A stretch of 41,486 nucleotides of DNA, from positions 1 through 41,486 of the IMG/VR virus record IMGVR_UViG_3300020419_000031, one strand, 5' to 3'. The notes below the pieces were generated by a model. The model searched no databases, was not told where the DNA came from, and worked only from the letters and a program-made list of their open reading frames with translations. Shown here one piece after another: positions 15,811 through 22,677 of this stretch (positions are counted from its first letter, which is position 1; each line of letters begins with the position of its first letter). This DNA is from a virus. The position numbers were made by a program, and so were the translations under genes.

Positions 15811-16213
15811 TTGGAAAAAGCCTACAACACAAATGCTAGGTAGATGGCAACCTTGGCATGACGGACATACTGAATTGTTTAAAAGAGCTCTTGCAGAAAC
15901 AGGACAAGTAATTATAATGGTACGTGATGTAGGAGGCATTGTAGGAGAAGATGCTGGTGCAGGCCGTACTGTAGCACAAACAGATAATCCATTTGACTTT
16001 ACAAAAGTTTGTGTTAATATACGTAATGGATTAGAAGAACACGGTTTTACAATGAATAAAGAATATATAGTAATGAAAGTACCTAATATTGTAGACATTA
16101 GTTATGGTCGTGGAGTAGGTTATACATTTACGGAGCATGACTTAGGTAAAGAAATACATAATATTAGTGCAACAAAAATACGAGCAGATATGCGAGGCAA
16201 AGGCGAATTGTGA
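15803..16213 (+). CDS. HxGH nucleotidyltransferase
   Basis: 136 residues. [14 protein letters not shown] near the N-terminus gives the HxGH motif (H19, H22) of cytidylyl/adenylyltransferases, and ISATKIR at 121-127 matches the ISSTxxR second motif. A middle segment, [20 protein letters not shown], is Gly-rich and may form part of the active site. Related enzymes transfer NMP to form NAD, CoA or CDP-alcohol, and ATP sulfurylase shares the fold. Coupled to the APS-kinase-like gene before it and to the ferredoxin gene after it (GTGA overlap). Substrate unknown. Confidence 0.7.
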   Translation: MFDWKKPTTQMLGRWQPWHDGHTELFKRALAETGQVIIMVRDVGGIVGEDAGAGRTVAQTDNPFDFTKVCVNIRNGLEEHGFTMNKEYIVMKVPNIVDISYGRGVGYTFTEHDLGKEIHNISATKIRADMRGKGEL

Positions 16214-16560
16214 CATACCTTGTTACAGAAGATTGTATAAAATGTAAACACATGGATTGTGTTGAAGTATGTCCTGTAGATTGTTTCTACGAAGGAGAAA
16301 ACATGCTTGTTATACATCCAGACGAATGTATTGATTGTGGTGTTTGTGAACCAGAATGTCCTGTAGATGCCATTGTTCCAGATGCTAATTTGCAAGGCAC
16401 AGAACTAGATTTTTGGATGAAAATTAATACTGATATGTCAAATAAATGGCCTAATATTACTGAATTAAGATCTAATGACGTTCCGTCTGATGCAAAAGAA
16501 TGGGCAGGCAAACCTAATAAGAGAGAATTATTATCATACGAACCCGGTAAAGGTGACTAA
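16210..16560 (+). CDS. fdxA: FdxA-type 7Fe ferredoxin
   Basis: 116 residues with a GTG start that overlaps the previous stop (GTGA). The first ~55 residues match bacterial dicluster ferredoxins of the FdxA type: Cys9, 12, 17 and 21 in [14 protein letters not shown] and Cys40, 43, 46 and 50 in [12 protein letters not shown], plus Cys25 in DCFYEGENM. The spacing is that of Azotobacter-type 7Fe ferredoxins (one 3Fe-4S, one 4Fe-4S). The ~60-residue C-terminal part ([19 protein letters not shown]) is also like bacterial FdxA. Likely carries electrons to a phage or host enzyme during infection. Host-derived auxiliary gene; partner unknown. Confidence 0.9.
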   Translation: MTYLVTEDCIKCKHMDCVEVCPVDCFYEGENMLVIHPDECIDCGVCEPECPVDAIVPDANLQGTELDFWMKINTDMSNKWPNITELRSNDVPSDAKEWAGKPNKRELLSYEPGKGD

Positions 16561-16898
16561 TGATTCCTATATGTGTAAACAATGGGTGTACCCGCAAGGC
16601 TACAAAAAGTGGAAAGTATAAGTTTAGACCAGTATGTTGGAAGTGTCACCAGGCATCATACGGAGCAAGACCTTTAGAAGAGGGTGTTAGCTTTACCAAG
16701 AAAACATATTGTGAAAACATTGATTCTAGATTAGGATATAAATGCACTGCACATATTCCATACTCCGGTGCTTTAGAACTAGATCACATAGATGGCAACC
16801 CGATCAATAATAAATTAAATAACATACAGACACTTTGTAAAGTCTGCCATTCTTATAAAAGTCATAAGAATGAAGATTATAAAAAAGGAAGAATATGA
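16560..16898 (+). CDS. HNH endonuclease (free-standing homing type)
   Basis: 112 residues. The HNH signature is at the C-terminus: ALELDHIDGNPINNKLNNIQ followed by TLCKVCHSYKSHKN, with His in DHIDG, the central Asn residues and a closing CxxCH zinc pair. Further Cys pairs near the N-terminus (CVNNGC, CWKCH) could hold a second zinc. One-base overlap with the ferredoxin gene and 4-base overlap with the next. Such free-standing HNH genes in phages usually spread by homing; no intron is visible around it. Confidence 0.8.
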   Translation: MIPICVNNGCTRKATKSGKYKFRPVCWKCHQASYGARPLEEGVSFTKKTYCENIDSRLGYKCTAHIPYSGALELDHIDGNPINNKLNNIQTLCKVCHSYKSHKNEDYKKGRI

Positions 16899-17215
16899 AA
16901 TTCAGATGTAAACATATTTTACTAAGTCATAAAGATGCTGAAAACAGTTCGCATAACAGACCTCTTGGGGTGGCAATGGGCGAAGCAGAACAGTTTATTA
17001 AAAAACTTAAGGCAGGAGAAATTAAGTTTGACGATACTGCAAGACAACATAGTTCATGTTTAAGTGGACCTAGTAATGGAGGAGATTTAGGTTGGCAAGA
17101 AGAAGAACATTATCATCCTGACTTTGCCAATGCAGTAAAGGTCATTGCTATAGATACTATTGGACCTCCGGTTATTTCTCCATGGGGTATACATATAGTT
17201 TGGAGGACTGGGTGA
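16895..17215 (+). CDS. Parvulin-type peptidyl-prolyl isomerase
   Basis: 106 residues forming a single minimal parvulin domain: KFRCKHILLSHKDAE at the start, FDDTARQHSSCLSGPSNGGD in the middle and IGPPVISPWGIHIVW at the end, matching the PpiC/Pin1 pattern (HILV, S-x-C-P-S-x-x-x-G-G-D-L-G, P-V-x-T-x-F-G-x-H-I-I). No signal peptide, so it is cytoplasmic. It would catalyse cis-trans isomerisation of X-Pro bonds, perhaps in folding of virion proteins, alongside the phage GroES-, DnaJ- and ClpA-like proteins. Confidence 0.85.
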   Translation: MKFRCKHILLSHKDAENSSHNRPLGVAMGEAEQFIKKLKAGEIKFDDTARQHSSCLSGPSNGGDLGWQEEEHYHPDFANAVKVIAIDTIGPPVISPWGIHIVWRTG

Positions 17216-17391
17216 AAGATTATCCAGAAACAATTATTTACACAACCGAAGAACGCATTTCTTGTATGGGGACAGACATGGATCATCCTAAAGTATATTA
17301 TTCAGTTCCTGAACAAGGTTTTGTAACTTGTAACTATTGCGATATTAAGTTTACTAGAGATACCAAATATAAGGACCACAATAATGATTGA
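17212..17391 (+). CDS. CHCC zinc-finger protein
   Basis: 59 residues from a GTG at 17212; GGAGG at 17202-17206 is five bases upstream and the start overlaps the parvulin stop (GTGA), so I prefer it to the ATG at 17182. Residues show the zf-CHCC pattern: SCMGTDMDHPKVYYSV followed by GFVTCNYCDIKF (Cys, His, Cys-x2-Cys), as in short alphaproteobacterial zinc-finger proteins and the mitochondrial complex I subunit NDUFS6. Its role in phage is unknown. Overlaps the oxygenase gene by 8 bases. Confidence 0.7.
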   Translation: MKDYPETIIYTTEERISCMGTDMDHPKVYYSVPEQGFVTCNYCDIKFTRDTKYKDHNND

Positions 17392-17917
17392 TTACGAATA
17401 TTACGATTGGACTAGTCTAATCACAGAACGTGATATTAATAACATGTGCCGTGATGTAGAACACGGTATTAGAGCGGGGAAGTTTTGGCATAATAGTCCA
17501 AAGTATCAAACTAACTGGAATGTGTTCCAAAATTTTACAGATTTAAAAATGTCATTCATTTGGTCTTGTTTTAGATTTTTAGGAAAAGAAGTACAAATTA
17601 AAAATATTCAAAGCTGGAGTTTTATGACCTCATTAAAAAATGAAGAAGATAGAGATAAACTTTGGCACCATCATAATCATAACTCTGCAACAACAACAGT
17701 AAGTGGAGTTTTTTACATGCAATTACCTGACGATGTTAAGGACTTAGATAAAGCAGGCACCGAACTAGCACCTGTAAGTCCAGAAGGAGAAGGTAATTTT
17801 TTTGTTCCTTGGAAGACAGGACACTGGATGATTTATCCAGGAAAGGTATGGCATCGTCCTGGTGTTGTACAATCTATGGAAGATAGATATATTGTAGCCG
17901 CAGATTTGGAGTTTTAA
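17384..17917 (+). CDS. 2OG-Fe(II) oxygenase-like protein
   Basis: 177 residues. The double-stranded beta-helix pattern is recognisable: LWHHHNHNSATTTVSGVFYM (candidate metal ligands His97 and His99), then WKTGHWMIYPGKVWHRPG with distal His157, and RYIVAADLEF with Arg168 for 2-oxoglutarate. This is the layout of the phage 2OG-FeII_5 type. Similar to the protein at 40091 but clearly diverged. Possible substrates include nucleobases, proteins or small metabolites. Coupled to zf-CHCC upstream and thyX downstream. Confidence 0.65.
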   Translation: MIDYEYYDWTSLITERDINNMCRDVEHGIRAGKFWHNSPKYQTNWNVFQNFTDLKMSFIWSCFRFLGKEVQIKNIQSWSFMTSLKNEEDRDKLWHHHNHNSATTTVSGVFYMQLPDDVKDLDKAGTELAPVSPEGEGNFFVPWKTGHWMIYPGKVWHRPGVVQSMEDRYIVAADLEF

Positions 17918-17918
17918 A

Positions 17919-18605
17919 ATGGAAGTAAGATTAATTAGTTATAGCAAGCCTACATTGCCTTTTATAAATGAAGGAGGTATAGCAAGTGATAATATGCAGG
18001 ACCTAGTGGCATATTGTGCCAGAGTAAGCAACCCTGCTAATCAAATGAATACAGAAACAAGTGAAAAATTAATAAAATATTTAATTAAAAATGCACACTG
18101 GTCTCCTTTGGAGATGGTAAACGCCTGTTTAGAAATTAAAACGACACGCGATATAGCACATCAAATCGTAAGGCATCGTAGCTTTGCTTTCCAAGAATTT
18201 AGTCAAAGGTATGCAAATCCAGAAGAACAAGGCGATATGTTTGAGTATAGTGAAGCAAGATTACAAGACACAAAGAATAGGCAAAACTCTATTGAAGTCG
18301 AGGACAAAAAACTTCAACAAGAATGGGATTGGGCACAAAGACGTATTGCGGTATTAGCCAAAAAGGAATACGATTGGGCTATCAAAAAAGGCATTGCGAA
18401 AGAACAAGCACGTAAGGTCTTGCCAGAAGGTTTAACAAAGACCACTCTATATATGAATGGAACCTTAAGAAGTTGGATCCATTACATAGATCTGCGTGGT
18501 GCTAACGGCACACAAAAAGAACATATGGAAATTGCTCATTCGTGTGCCGAAGTTATAGCTTCTATATTCCCTATGACAAACGAACTACGTTATTCGTCGC
18601 CATAA
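17919..18605 (+). CDS. thyX: Flavin-dependent thymidylate synthase ThyX
   Basis: 228 residues with the ThyX signature at 85-98 (RHRSFAFQEFSQRY; family pattern RHRxxSxxxxSxRY, here with Ala in the first Ser position). The preamble VAYCARVSNP and AHWSPLEMVNACLEIK are also diagnostic. The enzyme makes dTMP from dUMP using FAD and methylene-tetrahydrofolate, supplying thymine for a very AT-rich genome. Last gene of the plus-strand operon starting near 13300; its 3' end overlaps the convergent phoH gene by 16 bases. Confidence 0.93.
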   Translation: MEVRLISYSKPTLPFINEGGIASDNMQDLVAYCARVSNPANQMNTETSEKLIKYLIKNAHWSPLEMVNACLEIKTTRDIAHQIVRHRSFAFQEFSQRYANPEEQGDMFEYSEARLQDTKNRQNSIEVEDKKLQQEWDWAQRRIAVLAKKEYDWAIKKGIAKEQARKVLPEGLTKTTLYMNGTLRSWIHYIDLRGANGTQKEHMEIAHSCAEVIASIFPMTNELRYSSP

Positions 18606-19312
18606 ACTTGTAAAATTTCTTTTACAGCTTCGTGCCTTTCAATATCAGCGTGACCAAAAGTAACGTATGCTAATCTATTAGCATTTGAGTGACGTTCTAA
18701 TTGATGTATGAAATCAATTAAGCCGTTATCAGACATCCTGTCAGCTTGATTTAAATCGCCGGTTACAGCCATCTTAGATCCTTCGCCTAGTCTTGTTAAT
18801 AACATCTTCATTTGGTTAACAGTTGAATTTTGCATTTCATCTGCTACTATGAATGAACGTTTAAATGTACGTCCACGCATATACGCCAATGGTGCTATTT
18901 CTATAACACCTTCGTCGATCATTCCAGTAATTTGTGTTGAGGTAAAATAATCTCTTAGTACGTCAAATACTGGTCTGGTCCAAGGAGCCATCTTCTGTTC
19001 TAAAGTTCCAGGCAAAAAGCCTAAATCTTCGTCTACAGAAACGGCCGGTCTAGTAACAATAATCTTGTCAATGCTACCTTCTTTGAAAAGTTTTACAGCA
19101 GTTAAAACCGCAATGAGGGTCTTTCCTGTCCCCGCCGGACCAATTCCAAAGACTACGTCTTTTCCCGTGTCTGACAAGGTAAGCAGGTATGTTTCCTGTG
19201 CTCTATTTCTTGGGTAAATTTTAACTGTTTCTTTCTTTTCAGGAAGGTAATTGTTTAATTGTACAACATTATTGTGAAAGTTCTTACTCTTTCGAGCTCG
19301 CTTTGCACTCAT
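18590..19312 (-). CDS. phoH: PhoH-like ATPase
   Basis: 240 residues with a P-loop at 58-66 (GPAGTGKTL) and the PhoH signature segments LPGTLEQKMAPWTRPVFDVL, IEIAPLAYMRGRTF and FIVADEMQN (Walker B). A canonical AAAGGAGGA ribosome site precedes the ATG. PhoH is a common marine phage marker; the enzyme is an ATPase, and an RNA-related role is suspected for the family. It is the only minus-strand gene in this part and has its own TAAATA box upstream (19358-19363), so it is regulated separately from its convergent neighbour thyX. Confidence 0.93.
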   Translation of the reverse strand: MSAKRARKSKNFHNNVVQLNNYLPEKKETVKIYPRNRAQETYLLTLSDTGKDVVFGIGPAGTGKTLIAVLTAVKLFKEGSIDKIIVTRPAVSVDEDLGFLPGTLEQKMAPWTRPVFDVLRDYFTSTQITGMIDEGVIEIAPLAYMRGRTFKRSFIVADEMQNSTVNQMKMLLTRLGEGSKMAVTGDLNQADRMSDNGLIDFIHQLERHSNANRLAYVTFGHADIERHEAVKEILQVYGDE

Positions 19313-19357
19313 GAAGCATCCTCCTTTAACTTCGTTTGTAGTATCTTTCTACACAAA

Positions 19358-19363
19358 TATTTA
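19358..19363 (-). promoter_or_regulatory. Putative late promoter for phoH (TAAATA on minus strand)
   Basis: On the minus strand the sequence reads AATAAATATTTG about 45 bases before the phoH ATG. It lies in the 123-base divergent gap 19313-19435, which otherwise holds only the plus-strand box at 19406. Confidence 0.45.
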
Positions 19364-19405
19364 TTAAGAGTCGTCCGAATAAAAAGTACATACACAATTA
19401 TATGA

Positions 19406-19411
19406 TAAATA
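19406..19411 (+). promoter_or_regulatory. Putative late promoter element (TGATAAATA)
   Basis: TAAATA in ATGATAAATAAC, 24 bases before the ATG at 19436. Together with the minus-strand box it makes a divergent late promoter pair. Confidence 0.45.
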
Positions 19412-19435
19412 ACTATACATGATAGGTGACTCCAA

Positions 19436-19981
19436 ATGAAAGACGTTATAGATATAATAAACAATATAAGTGGTATATACGAAAGCGATATGTCATTTAC
19501 TGTACTTAAAGACTTTGAACGAGTACTGGACGATTTAGACATATATGTATACGAAAATTGGGCTGAAGGCGAATTAGTGTCAGGTCCTAATATCACTAGA
19601 CATTGGGTATCCTGTCAATTTATGTGGGATTTAAATAAAATGCCTGATCCAATGGGTGGTAAAAGACTCTTAGATTACGATTGTAAAGTTACTTACAAAA
19701 AAGACAGTTTAATTAAACCAAGAAGAATTAGAAAACCAGACGATGTACGTCCTGGTACAAAAAAAGGCAAACTAGATGTACACCCTATTTGGATAGTAGA
19801 AATAATGATGCCTAAAAAACTTATAGCAGATATTTACGGTGGCTATAAAGCTATGAACGATTTCACAGTAGATCCCGCAACACAACCAAGTGTGCCTGCA
19901 GAACAACAGTCTGCTGAAGGCGCCGCAGATGCAACAGCAGAAGCTGGCGATCCAACACTAAGTGATGTGGAGACAACTTAA
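19436..19981 (+). CDS. Conserved hypothetical protein
   Basis: 181 residues. Likely globular in the first ~140, with several aromatic and charged conserved-looking segments (IYVYENWAEGELVSGP, HWVSCQFMWDLNKMP). The last ~40 residues are a low-complexity Ala/Glu/Pro tail (PSVPAEQQSAEGAADATAEA). AGGTGA stands in for a ribosome site. Coupled to the next gene by TAATG. I do not recognise the family; nothing suggests membrane location or catalysis. Confidence 0.55.
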   Translation: MKDVIDIINNISGIYESDMSFTVLKDFERVLDDLDIYVYENWAEGELVSGPNITRHWVSCQFMWDLNKMPDPMGGKRLLDYDCKVTYKKDSLIKPRRIRKPDDVRPGTKKGKLDVHPIWIVEIMMPKKLIADIYGGYKAMNDFTVDPATQPSVPAEQQSAEGAADATAEAGDPTLSDVETT

Positions 19982-20682
19982 TGGGACTTCAACAACAAGA
20001 CCTTAAACATCTAGTTGACAACATAATTGAAATAGATTCGTACAAATCAAAAATGGGCGAAGACCAAGATATTGTCACCCTTGCTTTATCTGTACAAGGA
20101 CAAGAACCTGCCAAAGATTTAGAAAATTTTGTAGAAAAAGGATATCCTTTTGTACTAGATGCAGATGTAAGTTCTGGTGAACAATCAGACGGCACATATA
20201 AAGTCTTTATAGAGATGGAAAGAAACAAAGATATTCCTATGCAGATAATTGAAATAGCTGATGGTGTAAGTAAATTAGCCGATTTAGATAGCTTAAAATT
20301 TAGGTATTATAAAAACTTTAGAAGTTTAGATCTGAATAACGATAATCTTGCAGAAACAATTCCAGCAGATGCTGACGCTTATTCTATTAAAATTAAGGAA
20401 ACACAATTAGAGAATTATAAAAACTTTTTTACAAATAGTTATGCAGAAGATATCGATCTAAAAGGAGATATCCTTACTGTGAAGAATACTTACCAACAAC
20501 CTGTCAAATTTGAAGTAGTTGAATTTGGCAAAGGAATTGATATCAAAGAAAATATCAATATGGAAGATATGGCCGAAGTCATTTGGTTAACTAAGTATCT
20601 AGGGGATTACAACATTAATAAGTTTGGTAAAAATCTAGTTTTAGAAAACAAAGGTTATGTCTTAAAAATTAAAAGGATTTAG
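19981..20682 (+). CDS. Hypothetical protein
   Basis: 233 residues, start overlapping the previous stop by one base. Mixed alpha/beta, acidic overall, with no Cys cluster, P-loop or membrane segment. The sequence ends in a probable beta hairpin (NLVLENKGYVLKIKRI). It immediately precedes the endolysin gene (two-base gap) and is probably on the same late transcript. Function unknown. Confidence 0.55.
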   Translation: MGLQQQDLKHLVDNIIEIDSYKSKMGEDQDIVTLALSVQGQEPAKDLENFVEKGYPFVLDADVSSGEQSDGTYKVFIEMERNKDIPMQIIEIADGVSKLADLDSLKFRYYKNFRSLDLNNDNLAETIPADADAYSIKIKETQLENYKNFFTNSYAEDIDLKGDILTVKNTYQQPVKFEVVEFGKGIDIKENINMEDMAEVIWLTKYLGDYNINKFGKNLVLENKGYVLKIKRI

Positions 20683-20684
20683 TA

Positions 20685-21533
20685 ATGGCAAAAGAACATT
20701 TTAAGTTTCAATTTGAAGAGTGGATGGCCGAAGAACTAATTCACAGAGATGATTGGAAAGACTGGTATGAAGCAATGTGTGAGATATTGCCTATGTGGTC
20801 AGTCGATACTGTAGAACGTGTTGCAGGTTTTATTGCACAGTGTGGACACGAGTCCGGCGGCTTTAGAGTACTAAGTGAAAACTTAAACTACAGCGCCAAA
20901 GCACTTAACACGATTTTTCCAAAGTATTTTAGAAGGGCAGGTAGAGATGCAAATGCTTATCATAGACAGCCTGAAAAAATTGCAAACGTTATCTATGCTA
21001 ATAGGATGGACAATGGCGATAGTGATTCAGGAGACGGTTGGCGTTTCAGAGGAGGTGGAATACTTCAACTCACTGGAAGATACAACTATACAGAATTTGG
21101 AAAAGCAGTAGAAAAAACTCCAGAAGAAGCAGTAGAATATGTACGCACTAAGAAAGGTGCGTTAGATTCAGCTTGTTGGTTTTGGGATACAAATAACATA
21201 AACAGATATTGTGATAGCCAAGATATTGTAGGAATGACCAAACGTATCAATGGTGGGACCATCGGTTTAGAAGATCGTAAGAAACATTACATACATGCTT
21301 TAGATGTTTTTGGTGGAGACTTTGAAGAGCCTGAAACAGATTATAACCAAACAATTAAACAAGGTTCAAGAGGACCATTAGTAGCAGAAGTGCAAGAAAA
21401 ACTTGACATTGACCCTGCTGACGGAATATTTGGTCCAGGAACTGCTAAAATTGTAAAACATTGGCAAAGTTCAAATGGATTAGTTGCTGATGGAATAGTA
21501 GGTCCAAAAACTTTGGGAAAGTTACTAGGCTAA
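20685..21533 (+). CDS. GH19-type endolysin with peptidoglycan-binding domain
   Basis: 282 residues. Residues ~15-215 are a chitinase-19/lysozyme domain: AGFIAQCGHESGGFRVLSEN with catalytic Glu56 and second acid Glu65, then RQPEKIANVIYANRM and GWRFRGGGILQLTGRYNY. Residues ~225-282 form a PG_binding_1 domain (VAEVQEKLDIDPADGIFGPG, LVADGIVGPKTLGKLLG). No signal peptide, so release needs a holin, fitting the membrane proteins downstream. It degrades host peptidoglycan at lysis. The stop codon overlaps a TAAATA box feeding the next gene. Confidence 0.9.
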   Translation: MAKEHFKFQFEEWMAEELIHRDDWKDWYEAMCEILPMWSVDTVERVAGFIAQCGHESGGFRVLSENLNYSAKALNTIFPKYFRRAGRDANAYHRQPEKIANVIYANRMDNGDSDSGDGWRFRGGGILQLTGRYNYTEFGKAVEKTPEEAVEYVRTKKGALDSACWFWDTNNINRYCDSQDIVGMTKRINGGTIGLEDRKKHYIHALDVFGGDFEEPETDYNQTIKQGSRGPLVAEVQEKLDIDPADGIFGPGTAKIVKHWQSSNGLVADGIVGPKTLGKLLG

Positions 21534-21536
21534 ATA
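21531..21536 (+). promoter_or_regulatory. Late promoter-like TAAATA, overlapping a stop codon
   Basis: TAAATA begins with the endolysin stop codon TAA and ends five bases before the i-spanin ATG at 21542. No Shine-Dalgarno can fit between. If spaced like a T4 late promoter, the transcript would start at the ATG. Confidence 0.45.
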
Positions 21537-21541
21537 ATAAT

Positions 21542-22030
21542 ATGTTTAGTGGATTAAAGATTGCAGTAGTATTATTGATTTTAGGAGTCGCTGGAGGCGG
21601 AATATTCTACGTAAAACAGCTTCAATCAAACCTAAAGATTATGGCTCTAAACAATGCTAAACTTGAAACAGCAGTAGAAACAAGTGAAAAAAGTATTGCA
21701 TTATTAAAAGAAGATAATGTAAGATTAAACAACTTATCAGACCAATTAAGCAAAGACTTACAAAAAGCAGAAGCATATGGAGATAACTTACGTAATAGGT
21801 TGCGTCAGTTAGATTTAGTGCAAGATGCTATAAGAGATAGTAAGGATTTAGAAGGAAGGATGAATGGTGCCACAGCTAAATTATGGCGTGAGCTTGAAGC
21901 CGCTACTGGCGGCGATGGTAGTGCTCCTCTTCCTAACTGGGTGCTCGACGTTCCGGGAGCCGGAAATAAAAGTAGTAACTCAGATAGAGAAGACAACAGT
22001 ACCGATAGTAGCTCGTCCAAAACCGATTGA
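21542..22030 (+). CDS. i-spanin (Rz-like)
   Basis: 162 residues: a short start, one N-terminal membrane helix (KIAVVLLILGVAGGGIFYV), then a long helical/coiled-coil region (residues ~35-115) and a flexible Ser/Asp-rich tail. This is the usual build of inner-membrane spanins. The o-spanin gene is nested in its 3' half in another frame, which is the classical Rz/Rz1 arrangement. It would span the periplasm and fuse the membranes after peptidoglycan breakdown. Confidence 0.78.
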   Translation: MFSGLKIAVVLLILGVAGGGIFYVKQLQSNLKIMALNNAKLETAVETSEKSIALLKEDNVRLNNLSDQLSKDLQKAEAYGDNLRNRLRQLDLVQDAIRDSKDLEGRMNGATAKLWRELEAATGGDGSAPLPNWVLDVPGAGNKSSNSDREDNSTDSSSSKTD

Positions 22031-22262
22031 TCTAGTAGATACTAGAGTATATGTCGTTACTAAGGACAATTACGAATCCTTTGTGGCAGAATTTAAAGAA
22101 GAACATGGCGAATTAGCCTATGTTGTTTTATCTATGAAAGACTATGAAAACCTTGCAATAAACATAGCAGACCTTAGACGCTACATAGAACAGCAAACTG
22201 AGATAATAGTATATTATGAAGGCGCTGTTAAGCCTGACGATAGTAGCAATACTACTAAGTAG
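21864..22262 (+). CDS. o-spanin (Rz1-like lipoprotein)
   Basis: 132 residues. Signal peptide with lipobox LTGC at 24-27 (AAMVVLLFLTGCSTF), so Cys27 is lipidated. A Pro-containing stretch follows (TTVPIVARPKPIDLVD), then a conserved domain with FVAEFKEEHGELAYVVLSMK and LRRYIEQQTEIIVYY, familiar from marine phage spanin-like genes. It overlaps 167 bases of the i-spanin gene in a different frame, and a second lipoprotein gene starts inside its own 3' end. Confidence 0.8.
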   Translation: MVPQLNYGVSLKPLLAAMVVLLFLTGCSTFREPEIKVVTQIEKTTVPIVARPKPIDLVDTRVYVVTKDNYESFVAEFKEEHGELAYVVLSMKDYENLAINIADLRRYIEQQTEIIVYYEGAVKPDDSSNTTK

Positions 22263-22368
22263 TTGCATTCGTCAAGTAGATTGTAAAGCAAAACCTGATC
22301 CCAAAATACAAATAGAAGATTATAAAGCAACAGTTGATGCTGGAGCCACCGTATCATGTTCCTTTTAA
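22216..22368 (+). CDS. Tiny second lipoprotein nested at the o-spanin 3' end
   Basis: 50 residues. MKALLSLTIVAILLSSC is a textbook lipoprotein signal with lipobox LSSC (Cys17), followed by a short soluble part (RQVDCKAKPDPKIQIEDYKA) ending in CSF. The first 47 bases overlap the o-spanin gene in another frame. No clear Shine-Dalgarno. It could be an extra outer-membrane lysis factor or a minimal Rz1. The signal quality argues against chance, but the small size keeps confidence moderate. Confidence 0.6.
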   Translation: MKALLSLTIVAILLSSCIRQVDCKAKPDPKIQIEDYKATVDAGATVSCSF

Positions 22369-22373
22369 TTACA

Positions 22374-22379
22374 TAAATA
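22374..22379 (+). promoter_or_regulatory. Late promoter-like TAAATA six bases before an ATG
   Basis: ACATAAATAG in the 17-base gap between the tiny lipoprotein gene and ATG 22386. Six bases separate it from the ATG and there is no ribosome site, as at 21531. Confidence 0.45.
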
Positions 22380-22385
22380 GTACGT

Positions 22386-22676
22386 ATGGAACAGATATAT
22401 GAAATGATAGCTAGAATGGCGACAGACCGTCTATGGATATACACAGCATTGGCTGGGTCTTTATTTGGTGCGGCATTTCTATTTTGGTTCAAAGATACAA
22501 GGATGGCTACATGGGCAGTTTCTAAATTTGACCGCACACTAGAATATCTAGCAAATCGCTGGGGTTGGACTTGGCTACAAAATGACCCAAATGCTTGGCG
22601 TGTTAAATATCCTAAAATTACAAGTAAGATAGATGAACTAGAAGCCAGAATCAAAAAATTAGAAAAGAAGAAATAA
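22386..22676 (+). CDS. Small membrane protein in lysis cassette
   Basis: 96 residues with one hydrophobic helix at ~17-36 (LWIYTALAGSLFGAAFLFWF) and a C-terminal basic coiled coil (IDELEARIKKLEKKK). The FWFKD motif right after the helix is shared with the MscS-like protein of the next gene (SAVFWFKDF), hinting at a related helix or a joint complex. Likely membrane-active in lysis, for example a holin or antiholin partner. No family recognised. Confidence 0.6.
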   Translation: MEQIYEMIARMATDRLWIYTALAGSLFGAAFLFWFKDTRMATWAVSKFDRTLEYLANRWGWTWLQNDPNAWRVKYPKITSKIDELEARIKKLEKKK

Positions 22677-22677
22677 A

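Noticed and set aside
18586-18610. Intrinsic terminator between convergent thyX and phoH
   Set aside because: The genes overlap and no GC-rich hairpin with a T run can be drawn.
22214-22654. 146-residue minus-strand open frame in the lysis cassette
   Set aside because: Opposite two plus-strand genes with credible lipoprotein and membrane signals; no ribosome site.
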